Assembly: GCF_019343195.1 (NCBI RefSeq)
Contig: NZ_RPHB01000011.1
Coordinates: 62,001-126,000 of the forward strand
From: Arthrospiribacter ruber
GTDB taxonomy: Bacteria > Bacteroidota > Bacteroidia > Cytophagales > Cyclobacteriaceae
Direction of reading: 5' to 3'
Length of the DNA stretch: 64,000 nt
Shown: piece after piece, positions 9,078-17,942 of the stretch
Layout of the letters: each line of letters opens with the position of its first letter
Numbering within the stretch: the stretch's first letter is position 1
Translations under genes and position numbers: made by a program
The notes under the pieces: generated by a model
Databases searched by the model: none
What the model was told of the DNA's origin: nothing
What the model saw: the letters and a program-made list of their open reading frames with translations, nothing else

Positions 9078-9195
9078 GCAGGCTTATCGCTATATTATTA
9101 GGGAGTCAGGTACAAAAGGCCAAATTAAGCCAAAAGCCTTGACTTTATTCAAAAAAATTAGTGATAAATTCACCCTTTCATTACTTTTGGAACTT

Positions 9196-9789
9196 ATGTC
9201 AGAGGTGCAAAGAAAAAAATATTCCGACCGGGAAAAGAATGATATTTTCGACAACGAATTTATGCCGCACATAGATTCTATGTACAACTTTGGCTACAGG
9301 TTGACATTTGATGAAGATGATGCCAAGGATCTGGTACAGGATACCTATCTTAAAGCTTATCGTTTTATCAATTCTTTTGAGCAGGGAACAAATGCGAAAG
9401 CATGGCTGTTTCGTATCCTTAAAAATTCCTTCATAAACGATTACCGAAAGAAAAGTAAGCAGCCTGCCAAAGTTGATTATCAGGAGGTTGAAACTTATTA
9501 TAACTCAGATGATGTTGACTATGGTATCACCACTGACCTTAGGGTAGATGCGGTGAAAGACATGCTTGGAGATGAGATTTCCAATGCGCTCAACAGCCTT
9601 GCGGTGGATTTTAGGACGGTGATAATTCTATGTGACCTGGAAGGGTTTACTTATGAGGAAATGGCAAAGATCCTGGACATTCCGATAGGAACGGTGAGGT
9701 CCAGACTTCACAGGGCGAGGAACTTATTGAAAGAAAAGCTGCGTTCTTATGCGCAGAACATGGGATACAAGACAGACGAAGAAGAGTAA
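9196..9789 (+). CDS. ECF sigma factor, SigR-like
   Basis: An RNA polymerase sigma-70 factor of the ECF group. The frame is open from 9058, but I place the start at MSEVQRKKYS (9196), giving 197 residues, because the extra N-terminus would overlap the divergent acyltransferase and is not protein-like. Region 2 is FGYRLTFDEDDAKDLVQDTYLKAYRFINSF, and region 4 is LEGFTYEEMAKILDIPIGTVRSRLHRAR. The phrase EGTNAKAWLFRILKNSFINDYRKK resembles actinobacterial SigR, the thiol-stress sigma factor. It is followed after 61 bases by an RsrA-like anti-sigma gene, which supports the same regulatory logic. Target genes are unknown. Confidence 0.88.
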   Translation: MSEVQRKKYSDREKNDIFDNEFMPHIDSMYNFGYRLTFDEDDAKDLVQDTYLKAYRFINSFEQGTNAKAWLFRILKNSFINDYRKKSKQPAKVDYQEVETYYNSDDVDYGITTDLRVDAVKDMLGDEISNALNSLAVDFRTVIILCDLEGFTYEEMAKILDIPIGTVRSRLHRARNLLKEKLRSYAQNMGYKTDEEE

Positions 9790-9850
9790 AATCCAGGAGG
9801 GTTTTAGAAGGTCTTTAGATATGAATAAAATTATAAAATCAGTTAAGTAA

Positions 9851-10123
9851 ATGGATAAGAAGTCAGCAGCGTCCGGAGATAGGAAATTGACGTGTGAGGA
9901 TGTCAGCAAGTGCTTCCAGCTTTTGGAAAGTATTTTGGATGGCGAGAATATCCCCAATTCCAAAGAGGTCATCGATGAAAAACTTGCCAAATGCGCACCT
10001 TGTTTTCAGCATTATCATCTGGAGCAGGCCATCAGGGAGGTATTGAAGACCAAATGCACCAAGCAAAGCACCCCCGCCGAACTTGTTGCCAACATTAGAG
10101 AAAAAATACAGGAATTAAAATAA
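9851..10123 (+). CDS. RsrA-like anti-sigma factor (ZAS type, altered zinc site)
   Basis: A 90-residue cytoplasmic protein right after the SigR-like gene. It aligns by eye with RsrA: an N-terminal Cys (Cys15) with [18 protein letters not shown], then [23 protein letters not shown]. In RsrA the zinc ligands are Cys11, His37, Cys41 and Cys44, and Cys61/62 joins the redox switch. Here Cys15, Cys48, Cys51 and Cys69 fit, but the HX3C histidine is replaced by Lys44. Nearby Cys21, His54 or His56 could take over as ligand. The expected role is to hold the sigma factor until thiol oxidation. The gene ends 4 bases before gmk. Confidence 0.75.
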   Translation: MDKKSAASGDRKLTCEDVSKCFQLLESILDGENIPNSKEVIDEKLAKCAPCFQHYHLEQAIREVLKTKCTKQSTPAELVANIREKIQELK

Positions 10124-10127
10124 GCTC

Positions 10128-10700
10128 ATGTCCTCAGGTAAAGCGATTATTTTTTCAGCCCCATCAGGCTCGGGAAAAACTACCATTGTCAAGCATCTAA
10201 TCAAGCAATTCCCAAATTTAGGTTTTTCTATTTCGGCTTCTACCAGAGACAAAAGGGGCAGGACAGAAGAGAACGGCAAGGATTATTACTTTTTGTCACC
10301 GGAAGAATTCAAGCAGAAAATAGATACTAACGCATTTATAGAGTGGGAGGAAGTCTATGAAGGTAACTTCTACGGTACACTCAAAGAAGAAATTCAAAGG
10401 CTCTGGGATGAAGGCAAGCATGTGATATTCGATGTGGATGTTAAAGGCGGTGTCAACCTGAAAAATTATTTCGGTGACAAGGCGCTCGCCATCTATGTAA
10501 AAGTACCATCTTTGGAGGTGCTCAAAGAAAGACTGAAAGACCGGGGAACAGAAAGTGAGGAAAGCCTTTCCCGTAGGCTTTATAAAGCTAAGTTTGAAGC
10601 GACATTTGAAGATAAGTTTGATGTGACCATCCTTAATGATGACATGCAAAAGTCTTTTGAGACTGCCGAAAAACTAGTGGGCGAATTCCTATCCAAATAA
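10128..10700 (+). CDS. gmk: Guanylate kinase
   Basis: A 190-residue cytoplasmic enzyme that phosphorylates GMP to GDP. It has the P-loop [10 protein letters not shown] (about 9-18), the GMP-binding segment [31 protein letters not shown], and [14 protein letters not shown]. The length is typical. It begins 4 bases after the anti-sigma gene and is followed after 14 bases by nadD, so it belongs to the same transcription unit. Confidence 0.95.
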   Translation: MSSGKAIIFSAPSGSGKTTIVKHLIKQFPNLGFSISASTRDKRGRTEENGKDYYFLSPEEFKQKIDTNAFIEWEEVYEGNFYGTLKEEIQRLWDEGKHVIFDVDVKGGVNLKNYFGDKALAIYVKVPSLEVLKERLKDRGTESEESLSRRLYKAKFEATFEDKFDVTILNDDMQKSFETAEKLVGEFLSK

Positions 10701-10714
10701 AACCGACAATTGCT

Positions 10715-11281
10715 TTGAAAATAGGCTTATTTTTTGGATCTTTTAATCCTATTCATGTAGGCCATTTGATAATAGCCAACGTGATGCAGGATCAGACGGA
10801 CTTAGATGAGGTCTGGTTTGTGGTAAGTCCACAAAATCCTTTTAAAAAACAAAAAACATTACTTCATGAATTTGATCGGCACAAGATGGTAGAGCTCGCC
10901 ATTGCCGATCATTTTTATTTTAAGGTAACCGATGTGGAATTTCACATGCCTCGGCCCAGCTATACGGTAGACACTTTGGCCTATTTGGCAGACAAGCATC
11001 CCCAGCACGAGTTTAAATTGATCGTGGGAGGAGATAACCTCAGTCATTTTCATAAGTGGAAAAATCATGAAGTCATACTTGATAATTACGGATTATATGT
11101 CTACCCCAGACCGGGCAGCAATCCGGACTTTGAGCACCCTAATGTCCGCTTTGTAGAAGCTCCTTTGATGGATATTTCAGCCACTTTTATCAGAAAAACC
11201 ATACGTAAGGGTAAATCCGTGAAATATTTAATCCCTACAGCGGTAGAGGAGTATATCAGGGACAAAAAGCTTTTTACTTAA
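10715..11281 (+). CDS. nadD: Nicotinate-nucleotide adenylyltransferase
   Basis: A 188-residue enzyme of NAD synthesis, adenylating nicotinate mononucleotide. It carries GSFNPIHVGHL (HxGH motif) at the very N-terminus and SATFIRKTIRKG (ISSTxxR-like motif) near the C-terminus. The start is a TTG: no ATG lies upstream in frame, and the family's first strand (MKIGLFFGSFNP) begins precisely there. It lies 14 bases after gmk and is probably the last gene of the sigma/anti-sigma/gmk/nadD unit. Confidence 0.93.
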   Translation: MKIGLFFGSFNPIHVGHLIIANVMQDQTDLDEVWFVVSPQNPFKKQKTLLHEFDRHKMVELAIADHFYFKVTDVEFHMPRPSYTVDTLAYLADKHPQHEFKLIVGGDNLSHFHKWKNHEVILDNYGLYVYPRPGSNPDFEHPNVRFVEAPLMDISATFIRKTIRKGKSVKYLIPTAVEEYIRDKKLFT

Positions 11282-11372
11282 GTTTTATGTGGACTTCTTA
11301 TTTTGATCATTTTACAAGCCCGCCAAAAACTAAAGTAGTATCGGAGTATTCACCTTTATTTTGCTAGATTAT

Positions 11373-12470
11373 TTAGATTTCGATTATTAATAAATAAAAA
11401 TAATTTTGGTAATCAGAAGGCAAGGAGTTTCGAAATTCTTCGTTTAAGCTATCGAATTGTTCGTGAATTGTTTCTCCGGAAACCCCAAAAACTATCTGAT
11501 TTTGATCTGCAAAACTTTTATTCCTGACTTTTAAACCTGTGTTCATGTCATCCAAAAAAAAGGAAATCATTTGTGCCTTGGAAGAATTTAGATCTATAAC
11601 CAAGGGGTAATAATGCAATGCATGAAGAACGGTGGCTATCAGTTGGTTTTCCTTTCCAAAGTACAAACCTTCATGCAGTGAGTAGGTATCACTATTTGAT
11701 AGCTTTTCATAGAATTGATATCCATTTTCTACATTGGTAAAAAAATCTTCAGGTATTTTCCTTTTTCCAAAATTCACCTTTGAAAAAGGTTTGAAAGTAA
11801 AATCTTCAGTAGCCAAGTAAAGTGTATCGTTGAATGGAAAGGAAGTTAAAGTTTTCCCCTTTTGAATAGCAAATGGGGAATAAGCCTTGAAATAAGGGTT
11901 GAAAGTTTTTGGGGCTATAGGAATGGAATTAATTATGGTTCCGTTAGAATCCAAACAGAAAACCTGAAAAGGTATTTCAGGAGACAGATTATTATTATAC
12001 ATTAAATATTTCTCACCTATCTTTTGGATGAACCCTGTTCTATTCGGTAGTTTTTTTAAGAAAAATGGGCTTAGATTGTAGTCAAAAGTATATATTGACT
12101 CTCCGTTTATCGCGACAAAAAGCGAATCCTTTTCCGTATAAAAATTAGTTATTCCATCAAGAGGGATAATTTGATCTCCATAAAACCCTGTTTTGTAAAG
12201 AAGATTTCCATTGGGGTCAAATTGGATAAGGTTACCAGAATGGTTTTGATCAAAAAGATAAATATTTGATTGGGTCACTAAAATATCCGTTGGAGTATGG
12301 ATGGGTTGCGAAGTTTTTAACCTTATAATTTTTGAACTATTCCCAATTTTTGAAAGGTTCATTTCTTGGAAGCTTTCAGAAACATTTATTTCTGGAATTC
12401 TATTTTGTGGATTATTGCATGAGAAAAATAAAGAATAGGATATTAAATAGGTTAAAATTTTCTTCATCAT
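11373..12470 (-). CDS. 6-bladed beta-propeller lipoprotein
   Basis: The frame opens at 12500, but the likely start is one of two adjacent ATGs at 12470/12467, which puts a signal peptide MMKKILTYLISYSLFFSC in front (lipid Cys18). The body has propeller-like repeats: NIYLFDQNHSGNLIQFDPNGNLLYK, DSLFVAINGESIYTFDYN, KYLMYNNNLS, LYFGKENQLIATVLH. It belongs to the 6-bladed beta-propeller lipoproteins of Bacteroidota and is related in style to the proteins at 8-1174 and 52776-53888. It stands alone between nadD (convergent) and the second sigma factor. No function is known. Confidence 0.7.
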   Translation of the reverse strand: MMKKILTYLISYSLFFSCNNPQNRIPEINVSESFQEMNLSKIGNSSKIIRLKTSQPIHTPTDILVTQSNIYLFDQNHSGNLIQFDPNGNLLYKTGFYGDQIIPLDGITNFYTEKDSLFVAINGESIYTFDYNLSPFFLKKLPNRTGFIQKIGEKYLMYNNNLSPEIPFQVFCLDSNGTIINSIPIAPKTFNPYFKAYSPFAIQKGKTLTSFPFNDTLYLATEDFTFKPFSKVNFGKRKIPEDFFTNVENGYQFYEKLSNSDTYSLHEGLYFGKENQLIATVLHALHYYPLVIDLNSSKAQMISFFLDDMNTGLKVRNKSFADQNQIVFGVSGETIHEQFDSLNEEFRNSLPSDYQNYFYLLIIEI

Positions 12471-12732
12471 GATTTTATCGGGTTTGGATGTTTTTTCCAT
12501 TGACCAATTTAAATTTGATGAAAGCTAGAATTGTGTAACCTTGAAATAGTGAAGATTAGGTATTCAGCTTTTTTTAAAATTTTAAGCTCTTTTTTTAAGA
12601 GGAAGATGCGAAAATTTAACACTTTAATAAAAAATGCTTGTTTTAATTACAAAGTGGAAGAATAATTTCAGATAGGAGGCTGTTCATTTACTGTTAGTTT
12701 TTTACAACCATTTTAATTGTGCAGCTAATCGA

Positions 12733-13344
12733 CTAGATATGCTTTTTCTTACCTTCAGCAATCTCATAAAGCAATTCTCTAGATCTATGAAGCTGTGCCT
12801 TGACGGTGCCAAGTGGTTTTTCGAGCTCTTGGGCAATCTCTTCATAAGACAGTTCCTGGAAATACCTAAGTTCCACCAGTCTCCTGTACTTGTCAGGTAG
12901 TTTGTCTACAAATATCCTTACCATTTCAATCCTTTGGGACTTGATAAACTCATCTTGGGGATTGTTGTCATCATCCTCCACATCAATATTGACCGAATTG
13001 CCACCATCATCACTGAGGGTGGTGTTGAGGCTCATGGTTTTGAGTTTCTTTTTTCTGATAAAATCAATGGTGTTGTTGGTGGCTATTCTGAATAGCCAGG
13101 TACTGAAAGTATAATCTTTTTTGAATCTGTGAAGGTTTTTGAAAGCCTTCGCAAAGGCTTCCATGGTAAGGTCTTCGGCATCGTCAGCATCCCGGATCAT
13201 TTTGAGGATCATAAAATACACCGCCTTTTTGTAGCGCTTCATCAAGGTGGCATAGGCTTGCTGATCCTTTTCGATCACAGCTTTGTCGATAAGGTCAAAA
13301 TCCTCTAATGCTTTGCTTGAAAATCCTCTTTGATTTATTTCCAT
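12733..13344 (-). CDS. ECF RNA polymerase sigma factor
   Basis: I choose the start MEINQRGFSSKALEDFDL (13344), giving 203 residues, since a longer frame from 13425 would lie deep inside the upstream glycosyltransferase gene. Region 2: LMKRYKKAVYFMILKMIRDADDAEDLTMEAFAKAF, with STWLFRIATNNTIDFIRKKK. Region 4: LRYFQELSYEEIAQELEKPLGTVKAQLHRSRELL. The linker holds an acidic stretch (VEDDDNNPQDE). It overlaps the 3' end of the glycosyltransferase gene by 10 bases, so the two are co-expressed. No anti-sigma gene is adjacent. Its regulon is unknown. Confidence 0.88.
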   Translation of the reverse strand: MEINQRGFSSKALEDFDLIDKAVIEKDQQAYATLMKRYKKAVYFMILKMIRDADDAEDLTMEAFAKAFKNLHRFKKDYTFSTWLFRIATNNTIDFIRKKKLKTMSLNTTLSDDGGNSVNIDVEDDDNNPQDEFIKSQRIEMVRIFVDKLPDKYRRLVELRYFQELSYEEIAQELEKPLGTVKAQLHRSRELLYEIAEGKKKHI

Positions 13345-14477
13345 CTGACTTTTTTTGATTGGTATCCGAAAGCTCCCACGATCCAAAAGTAAACAAGGTA
13401 CATGAGGTCGTAGATTCCCGTCCACAACATGGTTGGCTTTCCTTCAAGTTTTTTCCTGGCGGAGGTAAAGACCGAGGTGAGCAAAATGGTACGGACAATA
13501 ATTATACCTAATATTATCGCAAAATGTTCCCAAATTTGCTCTAATCCCAAAATTATAAGTAAAGAAATACCTGCCGACCAAAACAGGAGGTGAGAAAAGG
13601 AGTAAAATCCGATTTTCTGTTTGTCTCCTGATTTGTAGTATTTTCCGGCGTGAAAATGCCTTTTTTTCTGTCTGAAATAGGAACTCCAGGTAGTTTTAGG
13701 ATTGGAGATGGTGATGCTCTCAGGGTCTACCACCACGGCTGTATTTTTTCCATTGGCATACTGATTGACAAAAAGATCATCGTCTCCGCAGTCTATATGC
13801 CACAGGCCACGAAATGCTTTCTGTTCCATAAAGAAGCTTTTCCTGTAGCTGAGATTACGTCCCACTCCCATAAAAGGGGACTTCCATAGCGCAAATGAAA
13901 TGTATTGCAATCCTGTCCACAGGGTTTCGAACTGTATCCAATTGTTGAGTACGCCCTTCCCTGTACTGTACTGGGAAAACCCCAGGGCAAATGTTTTGTT
14001 ATCTTCCCTTACCGGTGCTGTCATTCTTGTGATCCACTGTTTGGATTGAGGCAGGCAATCTGCATCCGTCAAAAGCAGGACGTCGTTTTTGGCTACTTTG
14101 ATACCAAGGGTAAGTGCATATTTTTTGGCAGTGACATGATTGGGGGTGTATTTGATGGTAACAGTCCTGAGTTTTGGGTATCGGGACATCATTTCCTCCA
14201 AAAGACTTTTTGTCCCATCATTGGATCTGTCATTGATGATCATCACATCAAAGTTGGGATAATCCTGCTCGCAGATGGCAGGGATAAGTTTTCTTAGGTT
14301 TTCCTTTTCGTTGTGGGCAGCGACTATGACTGTGACACCTTCAGAGTTTTTAGGATTTGAGGAAATTTTATTTCGGTAAAAAAATGAAATTCTTCCAAAA
14401 ATGATCAATATATAAAACAGTTGTACGCCGAGCGCAAGTAAAAAGACAATCCACAAAATATCTAATAACATCCCCAT
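13335..14477 (-). CDS. Membrane-anchored family 2 glycosyltransferase
   Basis: A GT2 enzyme of about 380 residues starting at MGMLLDILWIVF (a longer frame starts at 14513). A possible -7 element TATATTTG (minus strand, 14490-14497) lies just before the shorter start. There is one N-terminal membrane helix, then the GT-A domain with VTVIVAAHNEKENL, MIINDRSNDGT and LLLTDADCLP (the metal-binding DxD). A late RQKKRHFHAGKYY corresponds to the QxxRW region in altered form. Two or three C-terminal membrane helices follow. The substrate is unknown; envelope polysaccharide or glycolipid synthesis is likely. The following ECF sigma gene overlaps its stop. Confidence 0.85.
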   Translation of the reverse strand: MGMLLDILWIVFLLALGVQLFYILIIFGRISFFYRNKISSNPKNSEGVTVIVAAHNEKENLRKLIPAICEQDYPNFDVMIINDRSNDGTKSLLEEMMSRYPKLRTVTIKYTPNHVTAKKYALTLGIKVAKNDVLLLTDADCLPQSKQWITRMTAPVREDNKTFALGFSQYSTGKGVLNNWIQFETLWTGLQYISFALWKSPFMGVGRNLSYRKSFFMEQKAFRGLWHIDCGDDDLFVNQYANGKNTAVVVDPESITISNPKTTWSSYFRQKKRHFHAGKYYKSGDKQKIGFYSFSHLLFWSAGISLLIILGLEQIWEHFAIILGIIIVRTILLTSVFTSARKKLEGKPTMLWTGIYDLMYLVYFWIVGAFGYQSKKVRWK

Positions 14478-14604
14478 GACTTTAACAGACAAATATAAAC
14501 GCAATTTGAGCATTCATTTAAGAATAAGCTTATATTTTTGTCCTTGAAATAAGGAAAAAAATACCAACTTCCTAGCATTAATGGAGTTGTGATGTAAGAT
14601 ATTC

Positions 14605-15735
14605 ATGAAATTTAAATTAGAAGCCACAGACCCTAAAAGCAAAGCCAGAGCGGGTATTATCAAAACAGATCATGGGGATATTGTCACCCCTATTTTTATG
14701 CCTGTAGGGACAGCCGGCTCTGTTAAGGCCGTGCACCAAAGGGAGTTGACCTATGATGTCAAAGCCCAGATTATCCTTGGCAATACCTATCACCTTTACC
14801 TGAGGCCAGGTTTGGATATTTTGGAGAAAGCAGGCGGCCTGCACAAGTTTAATGGTTGGTCCAAGCCTATTCTTACTGATTCAGGTGGTTATCAGGTTTT
14901 TTCTTTGGCTGAAAACAGGAAGATTACAGAAGAAGGTGCCGTTTTCAAATCGCACATTGATGGATCCAAGCACCTTTTCAGCCCGGAGCGGGTGATGGAT
15001 ATACAGCGTGTGATAGGGGCTGATATTATCATGGCATTCGATGAGTGTCCACCCTATCCTTGTACTTATGAATATGCCAGAAAATCCATGGAAATGACCC
15101 ATAGATGGTTGAAGAGATGTATAGAGCGATTTGACAATACTGAGGGGAAATATGGTTACACCCAGGCATTGTTCCCAATTGTGCAGGGCAGTGTATTTAA
15201 AGATTTGCGAAAGCAGTCCGCTGAATTTGTGGCTTCCTGTGAGCGTGAAGGAAATGCAATCGGAGGACTTTCAGTAGGTGAGCCTGTTGAAGACATGTAT
15301 GAAATGACGGATATGGTCACCGACATACTTCCGTCTGACAAGCCCAGGTACCTGATGGGGGTGGGGACCCCGGCCAATATTCTGGAAGGGATAGCGCTGG
15401 GAGTGGACATGTTTGATTGTGTCATGCCTACCAGAAATGCCAGAAATGGAATGCTCTTTACTTCTGAAGGAATTATCAACATCCGAAATGAAAAATGGAA
15501 GGATGATTTCAGCGCGATTGATCCGCACATCAACAGTTATGTAAGTTCTTTTTATTCAAAAGCTTATTTAAGACATTTGGTGATTGCTAAGGAGATCCTT
15601 GCAGCACAGATTGCCAGTATTCATAACCTTAGTTTTTATCTTTGGCTGGTGACGCAGGCAAGAGAACATATCATTGCAGGGGATTTTGCCGTTTGGAAGA
15701 ATCAGATGGTAGAAAAAGTAAGCAGAAGATTATAA
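14605..15735 (+). CDS. tgt: tRNA-guanine transglycosylase
   Basis: A 376-residue enzyme that swaps guanine-34 of certain tRNAs for the queuosine precursor preQ1. It contains TPIFMPVGTAGSVKAV, ILTDSGGYQVFSL, IMAFDECPPYP, GGLSVGEP and FDCVMPTRNARNG, all diagnostic. The zinc site that in E. coli reads DPECDCYTC is DPHINSYVSS here, so all three zinc cysteines are missing, although the following YSKAYLRHL and SIHNL are kept. From memory other Bacteroidota enzymes share this. The stop is immediately followed by the LptF/LptG gene. Confidence 0.95.
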   Translation: MKFKLEATDPKSKARAGIIKTDHGDIVTPIFMPVGTAGSVKAVHQRELTYDVKAQIILGNTYHLYLRPGLDILEKAGGLHKFNGWSKPILTDSGGYQVFSLAENRKITEEGAVFKSHIDGSKHLFSPERVMDIQRVIGADIIMAFDECPPYPCTYEYARKSMEMTHRWLKRCIERFDNTEGKYGYTQALFPIVQGSVFKDLRKQSAEFVASCEREGNAIGGLSVGEPVEDMYEMTDMVTDILPSDKPRYLMGVGTPANILEGIALGVDMFDCVMPTRNARNGMLFTSEGIINIRNEKWKDDFSAIDPHINSYVSSFYSKAYLRHLVIAKEILAAQIASIHNLSFYLWLVTQAREHIIAGDFAVWKNQMVEKVSRRL

Positions 15736-16809
15736 ATGAAAATTCTCGATAAATTGATCATTAAGGATTTCCTCAAGACCTACTTCTTTGTGGTCTTGAT
15801 GCTCATCCTTATTGTCTTGGTACTGGATTTTACCGAGAAGAATGACAAGTTTATCAGAAATCAGGTGCCGGCTACTGATATACTGATTTATTTGGGTAAC
15901 TATGGCCTATACCTGAATAATCTACTTACCCCTATCACAGTTTTTATTTCTGTGATTTTCATTACTTCCAAAATGGCCGGAAGGACAGAAATCATAGCCA
16001 TACTGAGCAGTGGGACGAGTTTTGTGCGTATGCTGGTTCCTTTTTTTATAGGAGCTACTATGATCGGATTGGCAGCTTTTCTCTTGAACGGCTGGGTACT
16101 TCCCGGAGCCACAGCAGGTGTGACCGAATTCAAGTCAAGGTGGCTGGATGAGGAGAAATTTTATACCGAAACCAACATCCATGTTAAGATTGCCCCTGAT
16201 GTTTACGCATATATATCCAGGTATTATACTTCGGGAAATACTGGATATAGCTTTACCATGGAGCAAATCCGTGATGGACGATTGATAGCCAAGCTGTCTG
16301 CTGACCGTATCGTATGGGATACCGCCATCAATTCATGGCAGATCAGAAACTGGAGACTCAGGGAGCTTCATGATTGGGGAGAGCATTATTCCGTAGGAGA
16401 GACTTTGGATACCTTATTGTCCATAACTCCGGATGATTTTGATTTGCCTTCCAATCACCATGAGACACTCAAGCTGCCAGACCTTAACAGGCAGATAGAG
16501 ATTTTGGAAGCCAGAGGAGCAGATAATGTCAATTATTACAAAATTGAAAAATATGTGCGCTATATGTCGCCATTTGCGGCAGTGATATTGACCTTCATAG
16601 GAGTGATTGTTGCTTCCCGAAAAACCCGTGGAGGATCGGGGTTTCAGATTGCTTTGGGATTTTTACTGGCATTCATCTATATCATCATGTTTTTACTTTC
16701 ACGTACTTTTGCTGAAGCTGGTACGGCTTATCCGATCCTGTCTCTCTGGACGCCCAATATCGTTTTTGCCATTACCGGGCTGGTGCTTTACAAAACCGTC
16801 CCACGCTGA
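15736..16809 (+). CDS. LptF/LptG-family LPS export permease
   Basis: A 357-residue inner-membrane protein of the YjgP/YjgQ family, the transmembrane part of the LptB2FG transporter that extracts LPS. It has two N-terminal helices with KIIDKLIIKDFLKTYFFV-type start (here MKILDKLIIKDFLKTYFF), a third near 95-125, a periplasmic beta-jellyroll region (about 130-265), and three C-terminal helices from about 275 (AVILTFIGVIVASRK). The gene starts directly after the tgt stop and its own stop overlaps the next start (TGATG). LptF and LptG cannot be told apart here. Confidence 0.88.
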   Translation: MKILDKLIIKDFLKTYFFVVLMLILIVLVLDFTEKNDKFIRNQVPATDILIYLGNYGLYLNNLLTPITVFISVIFITSKMAGRTEIIAILSSGTSFVRMLVPFFIGATMIGLAAFLLNGWVLPGATAGVTEFKSRWLDEEKFYTETNIHVKIAPDVYAYISRYYTSGNTGYSFTMEQIRDGRLIAKLSADRIVWDTAINSWQIRNWRLRELHDWGEHYSVGETLDTLLSITPDDFDLPSNHHETLKLPDLNRQIEILEARGADNVNYYKIEKYVRYMSPFAAVILTFIGVIVASRKTRGGSGFQIALGFLLAFIYIIMFLLSRTFAEAGTAYPILSLWTPNIVFAITGLVLYKTVPR

Positions 16810-17729
16810 TGTCTGTCGAGTCTACCGTCAAGGATTACCTGATGCTCCATTTTATTGTTTTGATATGGGGCTTCACTGCTATCTTGGGTCTACTGATCAG
16901 TATTCCTTCAATGGAGGTAGTGTTTTACAGGACCTTGATCGCTTCTGTGCTGCTGGGATTTTTGTTTTTTGTCAAAAAGAAATCTATCAGACTTTCCCGC
17001 AATGAGCTTTTGAAGATTGTGGGCACAGGATTTATCATATCATTGCATTGGATTTTGTTTTTTTGGGCTGCACGGGTATCTACAGCTTCTGTTTGTCTCG
17101 CTGGTATGGCCACTACCTCTCTTTGGACGGCATTTGTGGAGCCTTTCGCCAACAAAAGCAAGGTCAAGCCTTTTGAAATTTTTCTGGGCTTGATGGTGAT
17201 TTCAGGGCTTTATGTGATTTTTAGGTTTGAGCTCAATTATTGGTTGGGGCTTTTGATGGCAGTAGGTTCGGCATTTCTGAGTGCGGTCTTTACAGTGATC
17301 AATGGCAGACTGACCAAGCGTCACAGTCCTTACGTACTCACCTTGTACGAAATGATGGGGGCCTGTTTGTTTACTGTCATTCTTATGGGTTTGTATGTGC
17401 TAGTCTTTCCCCAAGCTGTATTGGACTTGGCTCCCGTAGGTATGGATTGGTTCTGGCTTTTTCTGTTGGGAGGCATTTGTACAGTTTATGCCTTTTCGGT
17501 GTCGGTTGAGCTGATGAGGAGGATTACGGCTTTTGCAGTGAACCTTACCATCAACCTGGAGCCGGTATATGGGATTATTTTGGCGGTATTGATTTTTGGA
17601 GAAAAAGAGCAGATGTCAGGAGGATTTTATTTGGGTACGCTGATCATTTTGGTATCGGTATTGATCTATCCGGTGTACAACTATTATCAAAAAAGGAAGG
17701 CTAGGGGGAATAATCTTTTGAGGGCTTGA
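16809..17729 (+). CDS. EamA-family (DMT) transporter
   Basis: A 306-residue protein with about ten hydrophobic helices in two similar halves, typical of EamA/RhaT-type drug/metabolite exporters. Landmarks are FIVLIWGFTAILGLLIS at the N-terminus, VSTASVCLAGMATTSLWTAF in the first half and NLTINLEPVYGIILAVLIFGE in the second. The start overlaps the upstream stop by one base, so it is co-translated with tgt and the LPS permease gene. The substrate cannot be predicted. Confidence 0.85.
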   Translation: MSVESTVKDYLMLHFIVLIWGFTAILGLLISIPSMEVVFYRTLIASVLLGFLFFVKKKSIRLSRNELLKIVGTGFIISLHWILFFWAARVSTASVCLAGMATTSLWTAFVEPFANKSKVKPFEIFLGLMVISGLYVIFRFELNYWLGLLMAVGSAFLSAVFTVINGRLTKRHSPYVLTLYEMMGACLFTVILMGLYVLVFPQAVLDLAPVGMDWFWLFLLGGICTVYAFSVSVELMRRITAFAVNLTINLEPVYGIILAVLIFGEKEQMSGGFYLGTLIILVSVLIYPVYNYYQKRKARGNNLLRA

Positions 17730-17816
17730 GGATTTTTTAGAGATTATTCTTACCGAGAATGGGTAGTGATTTTTCTTTACGCATGATTTAATGAAATAGC
17801 TTTCATGATCTGAAAC

Positions 17817-17899
17817 ATGACTTTACAGGAATGTAATCCTTTAAAGTTATAACTTTACGGGAATGTAATCCTCTAAAGTTATGACTTTACGGGAATATG
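17817..17899 (+). repeat. 32-bp tandem repeat, 2.5 copies, upstream of ATPase gene
   Basis: Unit 1 is 17817-17848, unit 2 is 17849-17880 and a partial third is 17881-17899. Each begins ATGACTTTAC or ATAACTTTAC, has core GGAATGTAATCC and ends TAAAGTT. Each full unit is an imperfect inverted repeat (AACTTTA ... TAAAGTT). It lies 44 bases before the start of the DUF4143 ATPase gene, so it may be its operator. Confidence 0.8.
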
Positions 17900-17942
17900 T
17901 TTTAAATTTATGCTTGAATTAGGTTTCAGAAAAATTAGTAGT

